Source of the DNA: Bacteroidales bacterium
GTDB taxonomy: Bacteria; Bacteroidota; Bacteroidia; Bacteroidales; Lentimicrobiaceae
Direction of reading: 5' to 3'
Length of the DNA stretch: 42,756 bases
NCBI GenBank assembly: GCA_024636955.1
Contig: JAGXGB010000026.1
Span: 1 to 42,756, forward strand
The notes below the pieces were generated by a model, which worked only from the letters and a program-made list of their open reading frames with translations, was not told the DNA's origin and ran no database searches. A program made the translations under genes and the position numbers. This document shows, piece after piece, positions 32,435 through 41,228 of this stretch. The stretch's first letter is position 1. The number at the start of each line of letters is the position of its first letter.

Positions 32435-35400
32435 TTAATTCCAAACTGGCAGTCTCCCGGTGGTATAAGGCACACCCGCAAGTTCCATTCTATTTTCTAA
32501 ATCCTTTAGTTTTACTTCGCCTAACTGCCTTAATTGATTGATTACCTGCGGAAATTCTTCCTGAAGGATTTCAAGGCTTCGGCGATGTGTAGAAGTTGGC
32601 GCAGAGGTTGACGACCAATGGGCATAAATTATATTGCCCAGCCGTTCCATTAATGGCACTTGTGCAGGTGGAACTTCTTCGCGACTAGCTTTTGGTTCTG
32701 TTCCATGAAGTTGGAAGAGCAAATCAGTGGTTTGCTGCAATGCCTGATAAACTTCCTGTTGTAATTCATAAGAAACGCCTGGTGTTTGATGCACTGCTTG
32801 TAGCATAGATGTAAGTTGTTCCTGAAGTTCTTCAGCATACGTTTCTGCTCCCTGCACTTTACGGGCTACCGTTGATACTTCCTTCTGGAAAGCAACCAGG
32901 ACTGCCCTGTCGGGTGCAGGTAATGTAGTATTGTTAAGTACTTTAGCTGTAAAGGAAACCGGCCCTGCAAGTACTTTGGTTTCTCCTCCTGAGTATAATG
33001 ATAAGGTAACAGAGAATTGTCCCGGCATAACCAGCATACCATTGTTACCTTCAGCGAATGGATCAAACTTACCACCGTTTTTCCTTATCGGCTGGGTGCC
33101 ATTATTACGCAGGTTCCATACTTTTCGGTTGACACCTTCTGATGGCTTTTCATATAAACGTCGAACATGATTGCCTGAAGCATCAGTAATATCAAAGATA
33201 AGATGTGGTTTTATTTCATTGTCTTCAGCTCTAAGTTCAGCTACCGTTGGTTGCGGAATAGGCTCACCTTTTTTAAACAGTTCTTTGTCTTTTTCACGAC
33301 GTAACTCTCGCAGGGTTTTAGGAACTTCTTTCAGGTAGTAAGTAAAGGTAGCACCAAAATCAGGGTTCTTTGCACCGTAATAAGTTGACCCTTGTCCGTA
33401 TTTACCACCGGTTTCCACAAACATAAGTGCATCTTTGATTTCAAAGATATGCGACTCTTTAGCAGCAATTTCTTTAGTATATTGCCTTAAAGCTGAATAA
33501 TTTTCCAGAATATAGAAACCTCTGCCGAAGGTTGCAACCACAAGGTCGTTCTCGCGTTCCTGTATTACAATGTCGTTTACACGGATTATTGGTATACCAC
33601 TTTTGAGTTGAGTCCAGATAATGCCACCATCCACTGTAAAGAACACGCCAAACTCGGTGCCAACAAACAGAAGGTTAGGATTTATGTGGTCCTGTGCAAT
33701 AGTGTGGATGGTTCCATTTTCAGGAAGATTGCTGCTAATAGATGTCCACGTTTTGCCCTTATCATTACTCTTGAGTATGTATGGTTTGAAGTCGTCACGA
33801 AGAATATTGTCAAAAGAGGCATAAACAACATTTTCATTGAAGCGGTCAGCCAGTATATCAGAAACATAGGTATATTCAGGTACACCAGGGAAAGTGGCTG
33901 TTTTATTCCAGTTCTTTCCATCTTCGGTAAACTGTATTAGTCCGTCATCAGTTCCTACATAAAGTAAGTTTTCTTTAAGGGGCGACTCATCGAATGAGAC
34001 TATAGTTCCAAACAGCGAAGTTGAGACATCCTTTGAAACGGCATCGGAACTCCAGTATTTATCCATAACTTTCCAGGTGTTCCTGTCAGCACCGGTGGTT
34101 AAGTCATCAGAGATTACTTCCCATGTATCGCCTCTGTCATCACTCCTAAAAACTTTATTGGCAGCAGTATAAAGCCTTTTATGATTGTGTTTACTTAACA
34201 CCAGTGGTGTATTCCAGTTCCATTTGTAAGTATCCTCACCTTTACGCGGTTCAGGCCTAAGGTCAATAGCTTCACCGCTTTTCCTGTCGTATCTAACCAT
34301 GTTGCCATACTGAGCTTCAGCATAAACGATGTTTGGATCAGTAGGATCAACAGCGGTCCAGAAACCATCACCACCATTAGTAACAAACCATTCATCGCTG
34401 GTTACACCAAAACTGCTGGTATTCCTGGAAGGACCTCCCATGCTGTTGTTGTCCTGGGTACCACCATATACATAATAGAAAGGTTCACTGTTGTCAACAT
34501 TCACACGGTAGAACTGGGTAACAGGTAAATTGCTTTTGAAGAGATACTCTTCACCACCATCCCAGGTTTCATAAATACCGCCATCGCCACCGATCAGGAA
34601 GTGGTTGGTATTTTTAGGATCGATCCAAAAAGCATGATCATCAACATGTCTTGCTTTCAGCCCTAGTCTTTTCCATGTTTTACCGCCATCAGCTGTAACA
34701 TGTGATACAGTTTCCATTGAATAGACTTTATCAACATCAACCGGGTCGCAGTATATTTCATTATAATACTGCCCCTGAGCAGTATGATCACTCATTTTTG
34801 TCCATGATGCACCTCTGTTGGTGCTTCTATAAAAGCCGCTTGACTCATTGGCAGCTTCAATGATTGCATAAATATAATCAGGGTTAACTGGTGAAATAGC
34901 TAAGCCGATTCCTCCCATATCATCACCTGGCAGCCCTGAAGTAAGTTTATTCCATGTAGCCCCGGCATCAGTTGATTTATAGATAGCTGTTTCAGGACCT
35001 CCGCCGATCTTTGTATTAACGTGCCTGCGTCGTTGCTCACTGGTAGCATAAAGAACATCAGGATTGCGTGGATCAAGCAAAACGTTATTGATGCCTGTAT
35101 GGTCACTCACGTTGAGCACTTTGTTCCATGTTGTACCACCGTCAGTTGTTTTGTATAAACCTCGTTCGCCGCCTGGTCCCCAAACAGAACCTTCAGCAGC
35201 AACATAAACAACGTTTGTGTTACGTGGGTCAATAGCGATCATTCCAATCTGGCGTGAATCTTTAAGTCCCATATTCTTCCATGATTTTCCGCCATCCAGG
35301 CTTTTATAAACACCATCGCCATAACCAAGTGCCCGTTGGTGATTGTTTTCACCGGTACCTGTCCAAACAACATTAGGGTTTGAAGGATCAAGAACCACAC

Positions 35401-35722
35401 AACCAATAGAGTATGATCCATGATTATCAAATACAGGAGTCCAGGTAGTACCGGAGTTAACAGTTTTCCATATATGACCTGAAGCTACTGCAACAAAGTA
35501 CTCTTGTGGTTTTTCAGGATTAACCGCGAAATCAGCAATACGACCTGACGCATAAGCCGGTCCGATTGATCGGAATTTCATTCCACTGAAGGCGCTGCTT
35601 TTGAGTGTATCAGCCTTCTCTGCAGCCTTTTTCTTTTGGGCATAGGCAGAGGTTGTAAATACAAATAATATGGCTAACGTGACTAACAAGCCATGCTTTA
35701 GAATGTAATTAAGTTTTTTCAC
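32435..35722 (-). CDS. Secreted sortilin/VPS10-like BNR-repeat protein
   Basis: 1095 residues with a signal peptide (ending TTSAYAQ). The start codon is GTG: an in-frame stop lies four codons upstream, so no ATG alternative exists there. Two-thirds of the protein is made of Asp-box (SxDxGxTW-like) beta-propeller repeats, for example KSLDGGKSW, KTTDGGTTW, KSTDAGATW and RSDDRGDTW, typical of the sortilin/VPS10 and glycosyl-hydrolase-like propeller group. The C-terminal ~330 residues hold an Ig-like domain (VWNLRNNGTQPIRKNGG) and a helical region. No clear T9SS tail. It probably binds or degrades a polymer outside the cell, but no sialidase active site is evident. Confidence 0.87.
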   Translation of the reverse strand: MKKLNYILKHGLLVTLAILFVFTTSAYAQKKKAAEKADTLKSSAFSGMKFRSIGPAYASGRIADFAVNPEKPQEYFVAVASGHIWKTVNSGTTWTPVFDNHGSYSIGCVVLDPSNPNVVWTGTGENNHQRALGYGDGVYKSLDGGKSWKNMGLKDSRQIGMIAIDPRNTNVVYVAAEGSVWGPGGERGLYKTTDGGTTWNKVLNVSDHTGINNVLLDPRNPDVLYATSEQRRRHVNTKIGGGPETAIYKSTDAGATWNKLTSGLPGDDMGGIGLAISPVNPDYIYAIIEAANESSGFYRSTNRGASWTKMSDHTAQGQYYNEIYCDPVDVDKVYSMETVSHVTADGGKTWKRLGLKARHVDDHAFWIDPKNTNHFLIGGDGGIYETWDGGEEYLFKSNLPVTQFYRVNVDNSEPFYYVYGGTQDNNSMGGPSRNTSSFGVTSDEWFVTNGGDGFWTAVDPTDPNIVYAEAQYGNMVRYDRKSGEAIDLRPEPRKGEDTYKWNWNTPLVLSKHNHKRLYTAANKVFRSDDRGDTWEVISDDLTTGADRNTWKVMDKYWSSDAVSKDVSTSLFGTIVSFDESPLKENLLYVGTDDGLIQFTEDGKNWNKTATFPGVPEYTYVSDILADRFNENVVYASFDNILRDDFKPYILKSNDKGKTWTSISSNLPENGTIHTIAQDHINPNLLFVGTEFGVFFTVDGGIIWTQLKSGIPIIRVNDIVIQERENDLVVATFGRGFYILENYSALRQYTKEIAAKESHIFEIKDALMFVETGGKYGQGSTYYGAKNPDFGATFTYYLKEVPKTLRELRREKDKELFKKGEPIPQPTVAELRAEDNEIKPHLIFDITDASGNHVRRLYEKPSEGVNRKVWNLRNNGTQPIRKNGGKFDPFAEGNNGMLVMPGQFSVTLSLYSGGETKVLAGPVSFTAKVLNNTTLPAPDRAVLVAFQKEVSTVARKVQGAETYAEELQEQLTSMLQAVHQTPGVSYELQQEVYQALQQTTDLLFQLHGTEPKASREEVPPAQVPLMERLGNIIYAHWSSTSAPTSTHRRSLEILQEEFPQVINQLRQLGEVKLKDLENRMELAGVPYTTGRLPVWN

Positions 35723-35831
35723 TGTATAAGTATTAGTTGATGGATGATAGTATCAACCAGCGAAATTAAAGAAAAGAAGTGATGGTACAGCGTTAACTAT
35801 AGAGAGGATAAAAATTCCTGATAAGTTTTAA

Positions 35832-36278
35832 CTATATGGAGAGAACAAAATTCTTAATATTCAAGCCATTATTGTGATAATGCCAATTGATGGATACTAC
35901 TTTTGCGATGATTTTTTTTAACAATTCAAAGTCGGCAGGTTTACGAATATAAATATTGGCACCGAGTCTGAACGCTTCTTCCATGTCCACACTTGCATTT
36001 GAGGTTGAATAAATTGCAATGGGCAGATCAATCAATCCAAGCACATTTCGTATTTCATGAAGGCATTCAAAGCCATCTTTACGCGGCATATTTAAGTCTA
36101 GAAAAAGCAGGTGAGGGCGCTTTTCGGGCTTCTTCTTCAAGTATTCTATAAGGAAAACTCCATCAGTAACCATTTCAAGCACGGTATTAAGTTTCATACG
36201 CTCTATGGCTTCCCTGAAAAATTGTCTGTCATCCTCGTCGTCTTCCGCGAGCAGGATAAACATCTGGTCGTTGTTCAT
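35832..36278 (-). CDS. Single-domain response regulator (CheY-like)
   Basis: 148 residues, receiver domain only. Acidic pocket E12-D13-D14, phosphoacceptor Asp61 in FLDLNMPRKDG, Ser91/Thr92 in IYSTSNA, and Lys113 in RKPAD are all in place. There is no DNA-binding domain; receivers of this DEDEDDRxFFxEA type are common in Bacteroidota and usually work with a hybrid kinase. No kinase gene is next to it. Confidence 0.9.
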   Translation of the reverse strand: MNNDQMFILLAEDDEDDRQFFREAIERMKLNTVLEMVTDGVFLIEYLKKKPEKRPHLLFLDLNMPRKDGFECLHEIRNVLGLIDLPIAIYSTSNASVDMEEAFRLGANIYIRKPADFELLKKIIAKVVSINWHYHNNGLNIKNFVLSI

Positions 36279-36496
36279 GTTTAACTCCTATATTTATAAT
36301 ATTATGCCTCTTAAGTCAGTGGTAACTAAGGACATCCTAACCTATAACAAATTCAATTTTACTATTTGCAGCATCCACTAAGTGAATATGTTGCATCTTA
36401 ATGATAAATAACAATAAAACCGGTCAAATTGTTAATCCTTACTTCCATTATACACAACCTGCAGCTAAACGATAAAGTTAATCAAGTTTTCACAAT

Positions 36497-36512
36497 TGGC
36501 ATAAATAATGCA
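36497..36512 (+). promoter_or_regulatory. Possible sigma-54 (RpoN) promoter for the manA-like gene
   Basis: TGGCATAAATAATGCA has the -24 GG and -12 GC pairs with the required ten bases between them and differs from TGGCAyr-N4-TTGCa at one place. It is 51 bases before the ATG. RpoN is found in many Bacteroidota, but one match alone is weak proof. Confidence 0.35.
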
Positions 36513-36562
36513 GTTAGATTAATGTTGTAATTTTATACCCTCAGTTAGTAAAACCGATAACT

Positions 36563-37555
36563 ATGGAACACAAACTATATCCGCTAAAATTTAACCCGGT
36601 TCTTAAAGATAAAATATGGGGGGGGAATAAAATAAAAACCGTTCTTGGAATTGATTATAGTCCATTACCAAATTGCGGCGAAGCATGGGTACTATCAGGG
36701 GTTGAGGACAATCCTACCGTTGTTGCAAACGGCTTTCTCGCAGGCAATGAAATGAATGAGCTTGTTGAGATCTATATGGGCGATTTGATGGGCGATACTC
36801 TGTATGACAGATTCGGCAATGAATTTCCTATACTTGTTAAATTTATTGATGCTGCCGATTATCTTTCTATTCAGGTGCATCCGGATGATGAACTGGCAAT
36901 GAAACGTGGAGTAGGAAATGGAAAGTCAGAAATGTGGTATATCATGTCAGCTGACGAGGGTGCAGAACTGATTACAGGCTTTAAAAAAGACTCTAATAGA
37001 GAAGAATACTTGTCGTATCTGCATAATAATAAGGTGACCGAACTATTGAACAGGGAGAAAGTAAAAGCAGGCGATGTATTCTATATGCCCGCCGGAAGAG
37101 TTCATGCTTTGGGTCCGGGCATTCTGCTTGCAGAAATACAACAAACTTCCGATACAACTTATCGCATCTACGATTGGGATCGTGTTGATGACAAAGGACA
37201 AGCGCGTGAACTACACACTGAAGAGGCGCTTGATGCAATAGACTTCAAGTCACACAATGATTATCGTTCAGAATACAGGGAAGTAAATAATGGTTCTTCC
37301 AATATGGTTACATCGCAATACTTTACAACCAATATCATTGTATTGGACAAGGTTCTTGCAAAAGACTACTCAGAGCTTGATTCATTTGTAATATACGTTT
37401 GTGTTGAAGGTAGCGTAACGCTGGTTCACGACGGACAGGAAGAAAAACAGGTGACTCTTTCACAAGGTGAGGCAGTGCTTCTCCCGGCAGTAATTGACAG
37501 GGTGGATTTAATTCCTAAAAAAAAATCAAAAGTATTGGAAGTATTTATAAATTAG
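36563..37555 (+). CDS. manA: Mannose-6-phosphate isomerase, class I
   Basis: 330 residues, typical of the short bacterial type. Zinc ligands are visible: Gln and His in SIQVHPDDELA, Glu in KSEMWY, and His in AGRVHALGPG. It interconverts mannose-6-phosphate and fructose-6-phosphate in the cytoplasm, linking glycolysis with mannose and GDP-sugar synthesis. The gene stands alone, with 63 bases before the next one. Confidence 0.93.
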   Translation: MEHKLYPLKFNPVLKDKIWGGNKIKTVLGIDYSPLPNCGEAWVLSGVEDNPTVVANGFLAGNEMNELVEIYMGDLMGDTLYDRFGNEFPILVKFIDAADYLSIQVHPDDELAMKRGVGNGKSEMWYIMSADEGAELITGFKKDSNREEYLSYLHNNKVTELLNREKVKAGDVFYMPAGRVHALGPGILLAEIQQTSDTTYRIYDWDRVDDKGQARELHTEEALDAIDFKSHNDYRSEYREVNNGSSNMVTSQYFTTNIIVLDKVLAKDYSELDSFVIYVCVEGSVTLVHDGQEEKQVTLSQGEAVLLPAVIDRVDLIPKKKSKVLEVFIN

Positions 37556-37618
37556 CAGCCTGAATTTTAAGTTAGAAGGCTAATTTCCAGATAACTTAAT
37601 TAAAAACGCAACCTTACC

Positions 37619-38140
37619 ATGAAAAATGTAATTACTCTGCTACTGCTGATTTTCAGTATCAGCATTCTCTCTGCCCAGGAGTCAGACAAAAACCTGCGTC
37701 AGTTGCCTCAGGTAACTGTTAAGAACCTATCAGGCCATAATATAAATACTGCCGAACTCAGCAATGATGGAAAGCCAATGATCATTAGTTTCTGGGCTCT
37801 CTGGTGCAAACCCTGCATTAACGAACTTACTACCATTGCTGATGTATATGACGAATGGACAGAAGAAACAGGAGTAAAACTTGTTGCAGTTTCAATTGAT
37901 GATGCACGTTCAACTGCCAAGGTGGCACCAACAGTTAATGGTAAAGGCTGGGAATATGAAGTGCTCCTTGATGCTAATGGGGACTTTAAAAGAGCAATGA
38001 ATGTGAATATGATACCGCATACTTTTCTTTTAAATGGCCAGGGCGAGATTGTTTGGCAACATACATCCTTTAGCGAGGGTAGTGAACTTGAACTGATTGA
38101 GATGGTGAGGAAACTCAATTCCGGATTGCCCATAGAATAG
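37619..38140 (+). CDS. Secreted TlpA-like thioredoxin
   Basis: 173 residues: a signal peptide (1-19, ending ISILSA) and a TlpA/ResA-like thioredoxin fold with active site W62-C63-K-P-C66 and cis-proline in NMIPHTFLL. It should act in the periplasm as a thiol-disulfide exchanger. It is 58 bases before the DUF6029-like gene and heads a run of three genes whose last member, an Omp28 lipoprotein, also has a Cys pair, so they may share redox work on an outer-membrane partner. Confidence 0.9.
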   Translation: MKNVITLLLLIFSISILSAQESDKNLRQLPQVTVKNLSGHNINTAELSNDGKPMIISFWALWCKPCINELTTIADVYDEWTEETGVKLVAVSIDDARSTAKVAPTVNGKGWEYEVLLDANGDFKRAMNVNMIPHTFLLNGQGEIVWQHTSFSEGSELELIEMVRKLNSGLPIE

Positions 38141-38198
38141 CAGTGTGCAATCAATATCAGATCAGGCAACAAATCAACAACCATCAAATAACCATTGT

Positions 38199-39866
38199 AT
38201 GAGAAGACTGTACACGCTTGTTTGTACTTTTATACTGATAACCACAGGGACGCTCACAGCACAGGATCTTTTGCAAGGAAGAGTATCAGGTAACTTTCAG
38301 CTTGATGCACAGCTATACCAGGCTGATAGTGCTATTGGTGCGGAAGATGTGAGTGAGGCAATGCTAATGAACTCCTTTGCGAATATAAATTATACACAAG
38401 GTAATTTTATTGCAGGCTTACGGTTTGAATCATACCTAAATCCTATTAAGGGATATGATCAACGCTATAAAGGAACGGGTGTGCCATTTTGGTATGCTTC
38501 ATGGCAAAAAGAAAGTTTTGGAATCACGGTGGGCCATTTCTACGAACAATTTGGTAGTGGCATGACACTGCGGAGTTATGAGGAGCGCAACCTTGGTTAC
38601 GACAATGCCATCAAAGGAGCCCGTTTTATATTCCGACCTTATAAAGGTATTGCTATCAAAGGGCTTATTGGAACCCAAAGGTTCTTCTGGGAATCAGGCC
38701 CCGGTATAGTACGTGGACTTGATGGTGAATTTGCTATCAACGACCTTCTGAATATCCTATCTACTGATTTACCCAGATTTACACTCGGAGGAAGCTTCGT
38801 AAGTAAGTACGAGCCTTCAGCTAAAATACTTGTGAATAGCGACCAGATACTCATACTCCCTGAAAATGTAGCTGCCATATCAACCAGATTAAACATTCAT
38901 CATAAGGGCTTTGCAATAGATGGCGAATATGCCCATAAGTATAACGATCCTTCAGCAATAAATAATTTCATTTATAAAGAAGGCCGATCATTGCTATTGC
39001 AGGCATCATATTCACAGAAGGGGTTTGGAATGCTCCTATCTGGCAAGGTTACTGATAATATGAGCTTCAAATCAAAGCGCACTGAGCGTGGAAGCATGCT
39101 CGACATTAATTACCTGCCGGCTTTAACTCGTCAACATGCTTATACACTTGCTGCTATGTATCCCTATGCTACCCAGCCAAATGGAGAGATAGCGCTTCAG
39201 GGACAAGTAAATTATAAGATCAGCAAGGGTACTCTTTTAGGTGGCAAATACGGTACTGATATAGCTATAAACTTCTCAAATGTCACATCTATCAACCGAG
39301 ATTCAATCAATAATGAAACTCCTATTGGCAAAACGGGAACTTTAGGTTACAAGACTAACTATTTTGACTTTGGTGATGAGTTATATTTCAGGGATTTTAA
39401 TATTGAGATACAGCATAAGTTTAATAATGAATTTAAAGCACTGGTTTCATGGATCAACATGCATTACAATATAGATATAATTGAAGGCCATCCGGGTGAA
39501 GAAGCAGTAAAAGCAAATATCTTTATTGCAGATGTAACTTATAAATTTAGTTCGAAAAATGCACTTAAGGCTGAAGTTCAACATCTTGCAACTAAGCAGG
39601 ATGAGGGGAACTGGATGCAGGCAATGGCCGAATTCACTTTCTCCCCCAGGTGGTTTTTTACTTTGATGAATCAATACAATTATGGGAATGATGATAAGGA
39701 CCGCCGTTTTCACTATCCAACTGTTGCCGTTGGGTATACACAGGATTCAAACAGGTTATCTCTTAGTTATGGTAAGCAGCGTGAGGGCATAATTTGTGTT
39801 GGTGGGGTTTGTCGTAATGTTCCTGCATCTAATGGTCTTTCAATCACACTAAGCAGTAATTTTTAG
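38199..39866 (+). CDS. DUF6029-like outer-membrane protein
   Basis: 555 residues from the ATG at 38199, which begins a signal peptide ending TGTLTAQ; an ATG at 38145 would add 18 polar residues before it. The rest is beta-strand and aromatic-rich, ending in an F as outer-membrane barrels do, with a conserved-looking GHFYEQFGSGMTLRSYEERN near residue 110. It matches what I recall as the DUF6029 family of Bacteroidota, often next to TlpA and Omp28 genes, as here. Function unknown. Confidence 0.8.
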   Translation: MRRLYTLVCTFILITTGTLTAQDLLQGRVSGNFQLDAQLYQADSAIGAEDVSEAMLMNSFANINYTQGNFIAGLRFESYLNPIKGYDQRYKGTGVPFWYASWQKESFGITVGHFYEQFGSGMTLRSYEERNLGYDNAIKGARFIFRPYKGIAIKGLIGTQRFFWESGPGIVRGLDGEFAINDLLNILSTDLPRFTLGGSFVSKYEPSAKILVNSDQILILPENVAAISTRLNIHHKGFAIDGEYAHKYNDPSAINNFIYKEGRSLLLQASYSQKGFGMLLSGKVTDNMSFKSKRTERGSMLDINYLPALTRQHAYTLAAMYPYATQPNGEIALQGQVNYKISKGTLLGGKYGTDIAINFSNVTSINRDSINNETPIGKTGTLGYKTNYFDFGDELYFRDFNIEIQHKFNNEFKALVSWINMHYNIDIIEGHPGEEAVKANIFIADVTYKFSSKNALKAEVQHLATKQDEGNWMQAMAEFTFSPRWFFTLMNQYNYGNDDKDRRFHYPTVAVGYTQDSNRLSLSYGKQREGIICVGGVCRNVPASNGLSITLSSNF

Positions 39867-39927
39867 ATTAACCTTTTTATCAAGCATATGATTTAAACAA
39901 AATCTAAACACGGTAAAATCTTATAAA

Positions 39928-40821
39928 ATGACCTTTAAAAGAATACTTCAATATACCCTAACCATTCTTTCATCAAGTGTTCTGATGTTTTCATGTGATA
40001 AGATCAATGAACCATTCACACAAAAGATAGTGGTTGATACTTCTAGTATTGATACCTCCAATATAGACACTACAGAGTTTCACCAGAAGCGCATACTGCT
40101 TGAAGATTACACAGGACACCAATGTGTTAATTGTCCGGCTGCTGCAATTATTGCTCACAACATTGAGAACACTTTTGGAGATAAAGTAGTGGTGCTGGCT
40201 ATTCATGCCGGCTGGTTTGCAAAAGCAACAGCCGGAGGTGATTTTACAGCTGACTACAACACCGTAGTAGGCACTGAGTGGGACACATATTTTGGAATCT
40301 CAAATGTTGGCAACCCTTTTGGAATGGTTAACCGCATCAAATATACCACAAGTGAACATATTCTTTCCCCTGAAGCTTGGAGTACTGAAGTATTCAATAT
40401 GTTGGAAGACACAGTGGTTACAGTTGATCTTAATATAACCAATCTTTATAATATTGAAACCCGCAAGTTGGACACAGAAATTGTAGTTGAGTATTTGCAG
40501 GTTCCTGATAAAGATCTGAGCTTAATAGTAGTGCTGAAAGAGAGCGGTATAGTATCACCACAGAAAAACAACGCTCCATCTTCAGGCCCCACCCCTATTA
40601 TATATGACTACGTTCACAACAACGTTCTGCGCGATGCAATTAACGGTACCTGGGGTTCAGTGATTTCAGGAATCAGCTCAGTGGGCACAGTTAAAAAGTC
40701 ATATAGTTATACTCTTAAAGATAATTTTGTAGCTGAAAATTGCAAGGTTGTAGCATTCATTTATGATGAAGATACAAAGCAAATTTTCCAGGTTGCTGAA
40801 AAAGAAGTCATAATAGAGTAA
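39928..40821 (+). CDS. Omp28-family outer-membrane lipoprotein
   Basis: 297 residues. Lipobox MFSC (Cys23), then a Ser/Asp/Thr-rich linker. The thioredoxin-like domain begins with LLEDYTGHQCVNCPAAA (Cys66 and Cys69), typical of Omp28 proteins. The C-terminal part is beta-rich. It is 61 bases after the DUF6029-like gene and probably ends the three-gene operon. The CxxC pair could exchange disulfides with the TlpA protein encoded upstream. Confidence 0.88.
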   Translation: MTFKRILQYTLTILSSSVLMFSCDKINEPFTQKIVVDTSSIDTSNIDTTEFHQKRILLEDYTGHQCVNCPAAAIIAHNIENTFGDKVVVLAIHAGWFAKATAGGDFTADYNTVVGTEWDTYFGISNVGNPFGMVNRIKYTTSEHILSPEAWSTEVFNMLEDTVVTVDLNITNLYNIETRKLDTEIVVEYLQVPDKDLSLIVVLKESGIVSPQKNNAPSSGPTPIIYDYVHNNVLRDAINGTWGSVISGISSVGTVKKSYSYTLKDNFVAENCKVVAFIYDEDTKQIFQVAEKEVIIE

Positions 40822-40943
40822 ACATTCATAGGTATAAGTTACTGCCTATTGAATGATAATAGTTCCCATCTTGCCACCAATTATCCTACTATTATTAGGT
40901 TACTTTAAGTGACCTTCAACTGAGTAACCTCCAAATAAGTACT

Positions 40944-40970
40944 ATTCTACTGATTTTCAATCAGCAGAAT
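40944..40970 (+). terminator. Weak hairpin after the Omp28 gene
   Basis: A 12-bp stem with one A/C mismatch and a TTC loop; only TT and then A-rich sequence follow, so termination would be inefficient. Confidence 0.35.
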
Positions 40971-41157
40971 TTAAAATAATGTAGTCTACACCAAACAATA
41001 AAATCGGCATTATTATTGTTAATGAATTAGCAATGAAAGCGTGAAACCTTTTATCTGCCTGAAATTTTCATCACTATTGATCACATGTAGATTACTACAT
41101 ATAATACAATAAATGAAATATCAGAGTTGAAACGTATTCAAACTTCTATAATCTTTA

Positions 41158-41165
41158 TACCTTTG
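41158..41165 (+). promoter_or_regulatory. -7 element of the carboxyltransferase gene
   Basis: TACCTTTG matches TAnnTTTG and lies 63 bases before the ATG. No convincing -33 element was seen. Confidence 0.5.
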
Positions 41166-41228
41166 CAATGATTTATCCTCAACACTTGTTAAGAGAGGTG
41201 AATTTAAGCTATTAATGACAATTCGGAG

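Larger units (their letters stand above)
40822..41228. other. 407-bp intergenic region
   Basis: No gene seen. It holds two inverted repeats and a -7 element. AGGTTACT (40897-40904) pairs with AGTAACCT (40923-40930). A 12-bp stem with one mismatch (40944-40955 with 40959-40970) is a weak terminator candidate for the Omp28 operon. The rest is A/T-rich with no feature I can support. Confidence 0.5.

Noticed and set aside
33608-33940. 110-codon frame antisense to the sortilin-like gene
   Set aside because: It lies wholly inside a clear BNR-repeat gene and shows no protein features; open antisense frames are common over repeat-rich genes.
37708-38187. 159-codon minus-strand frame over the TlpA gene
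   Set aside because: The plus strand encodes an evident TlpA thioredoxin with signal and active site; the antisense product has no sensible domain.
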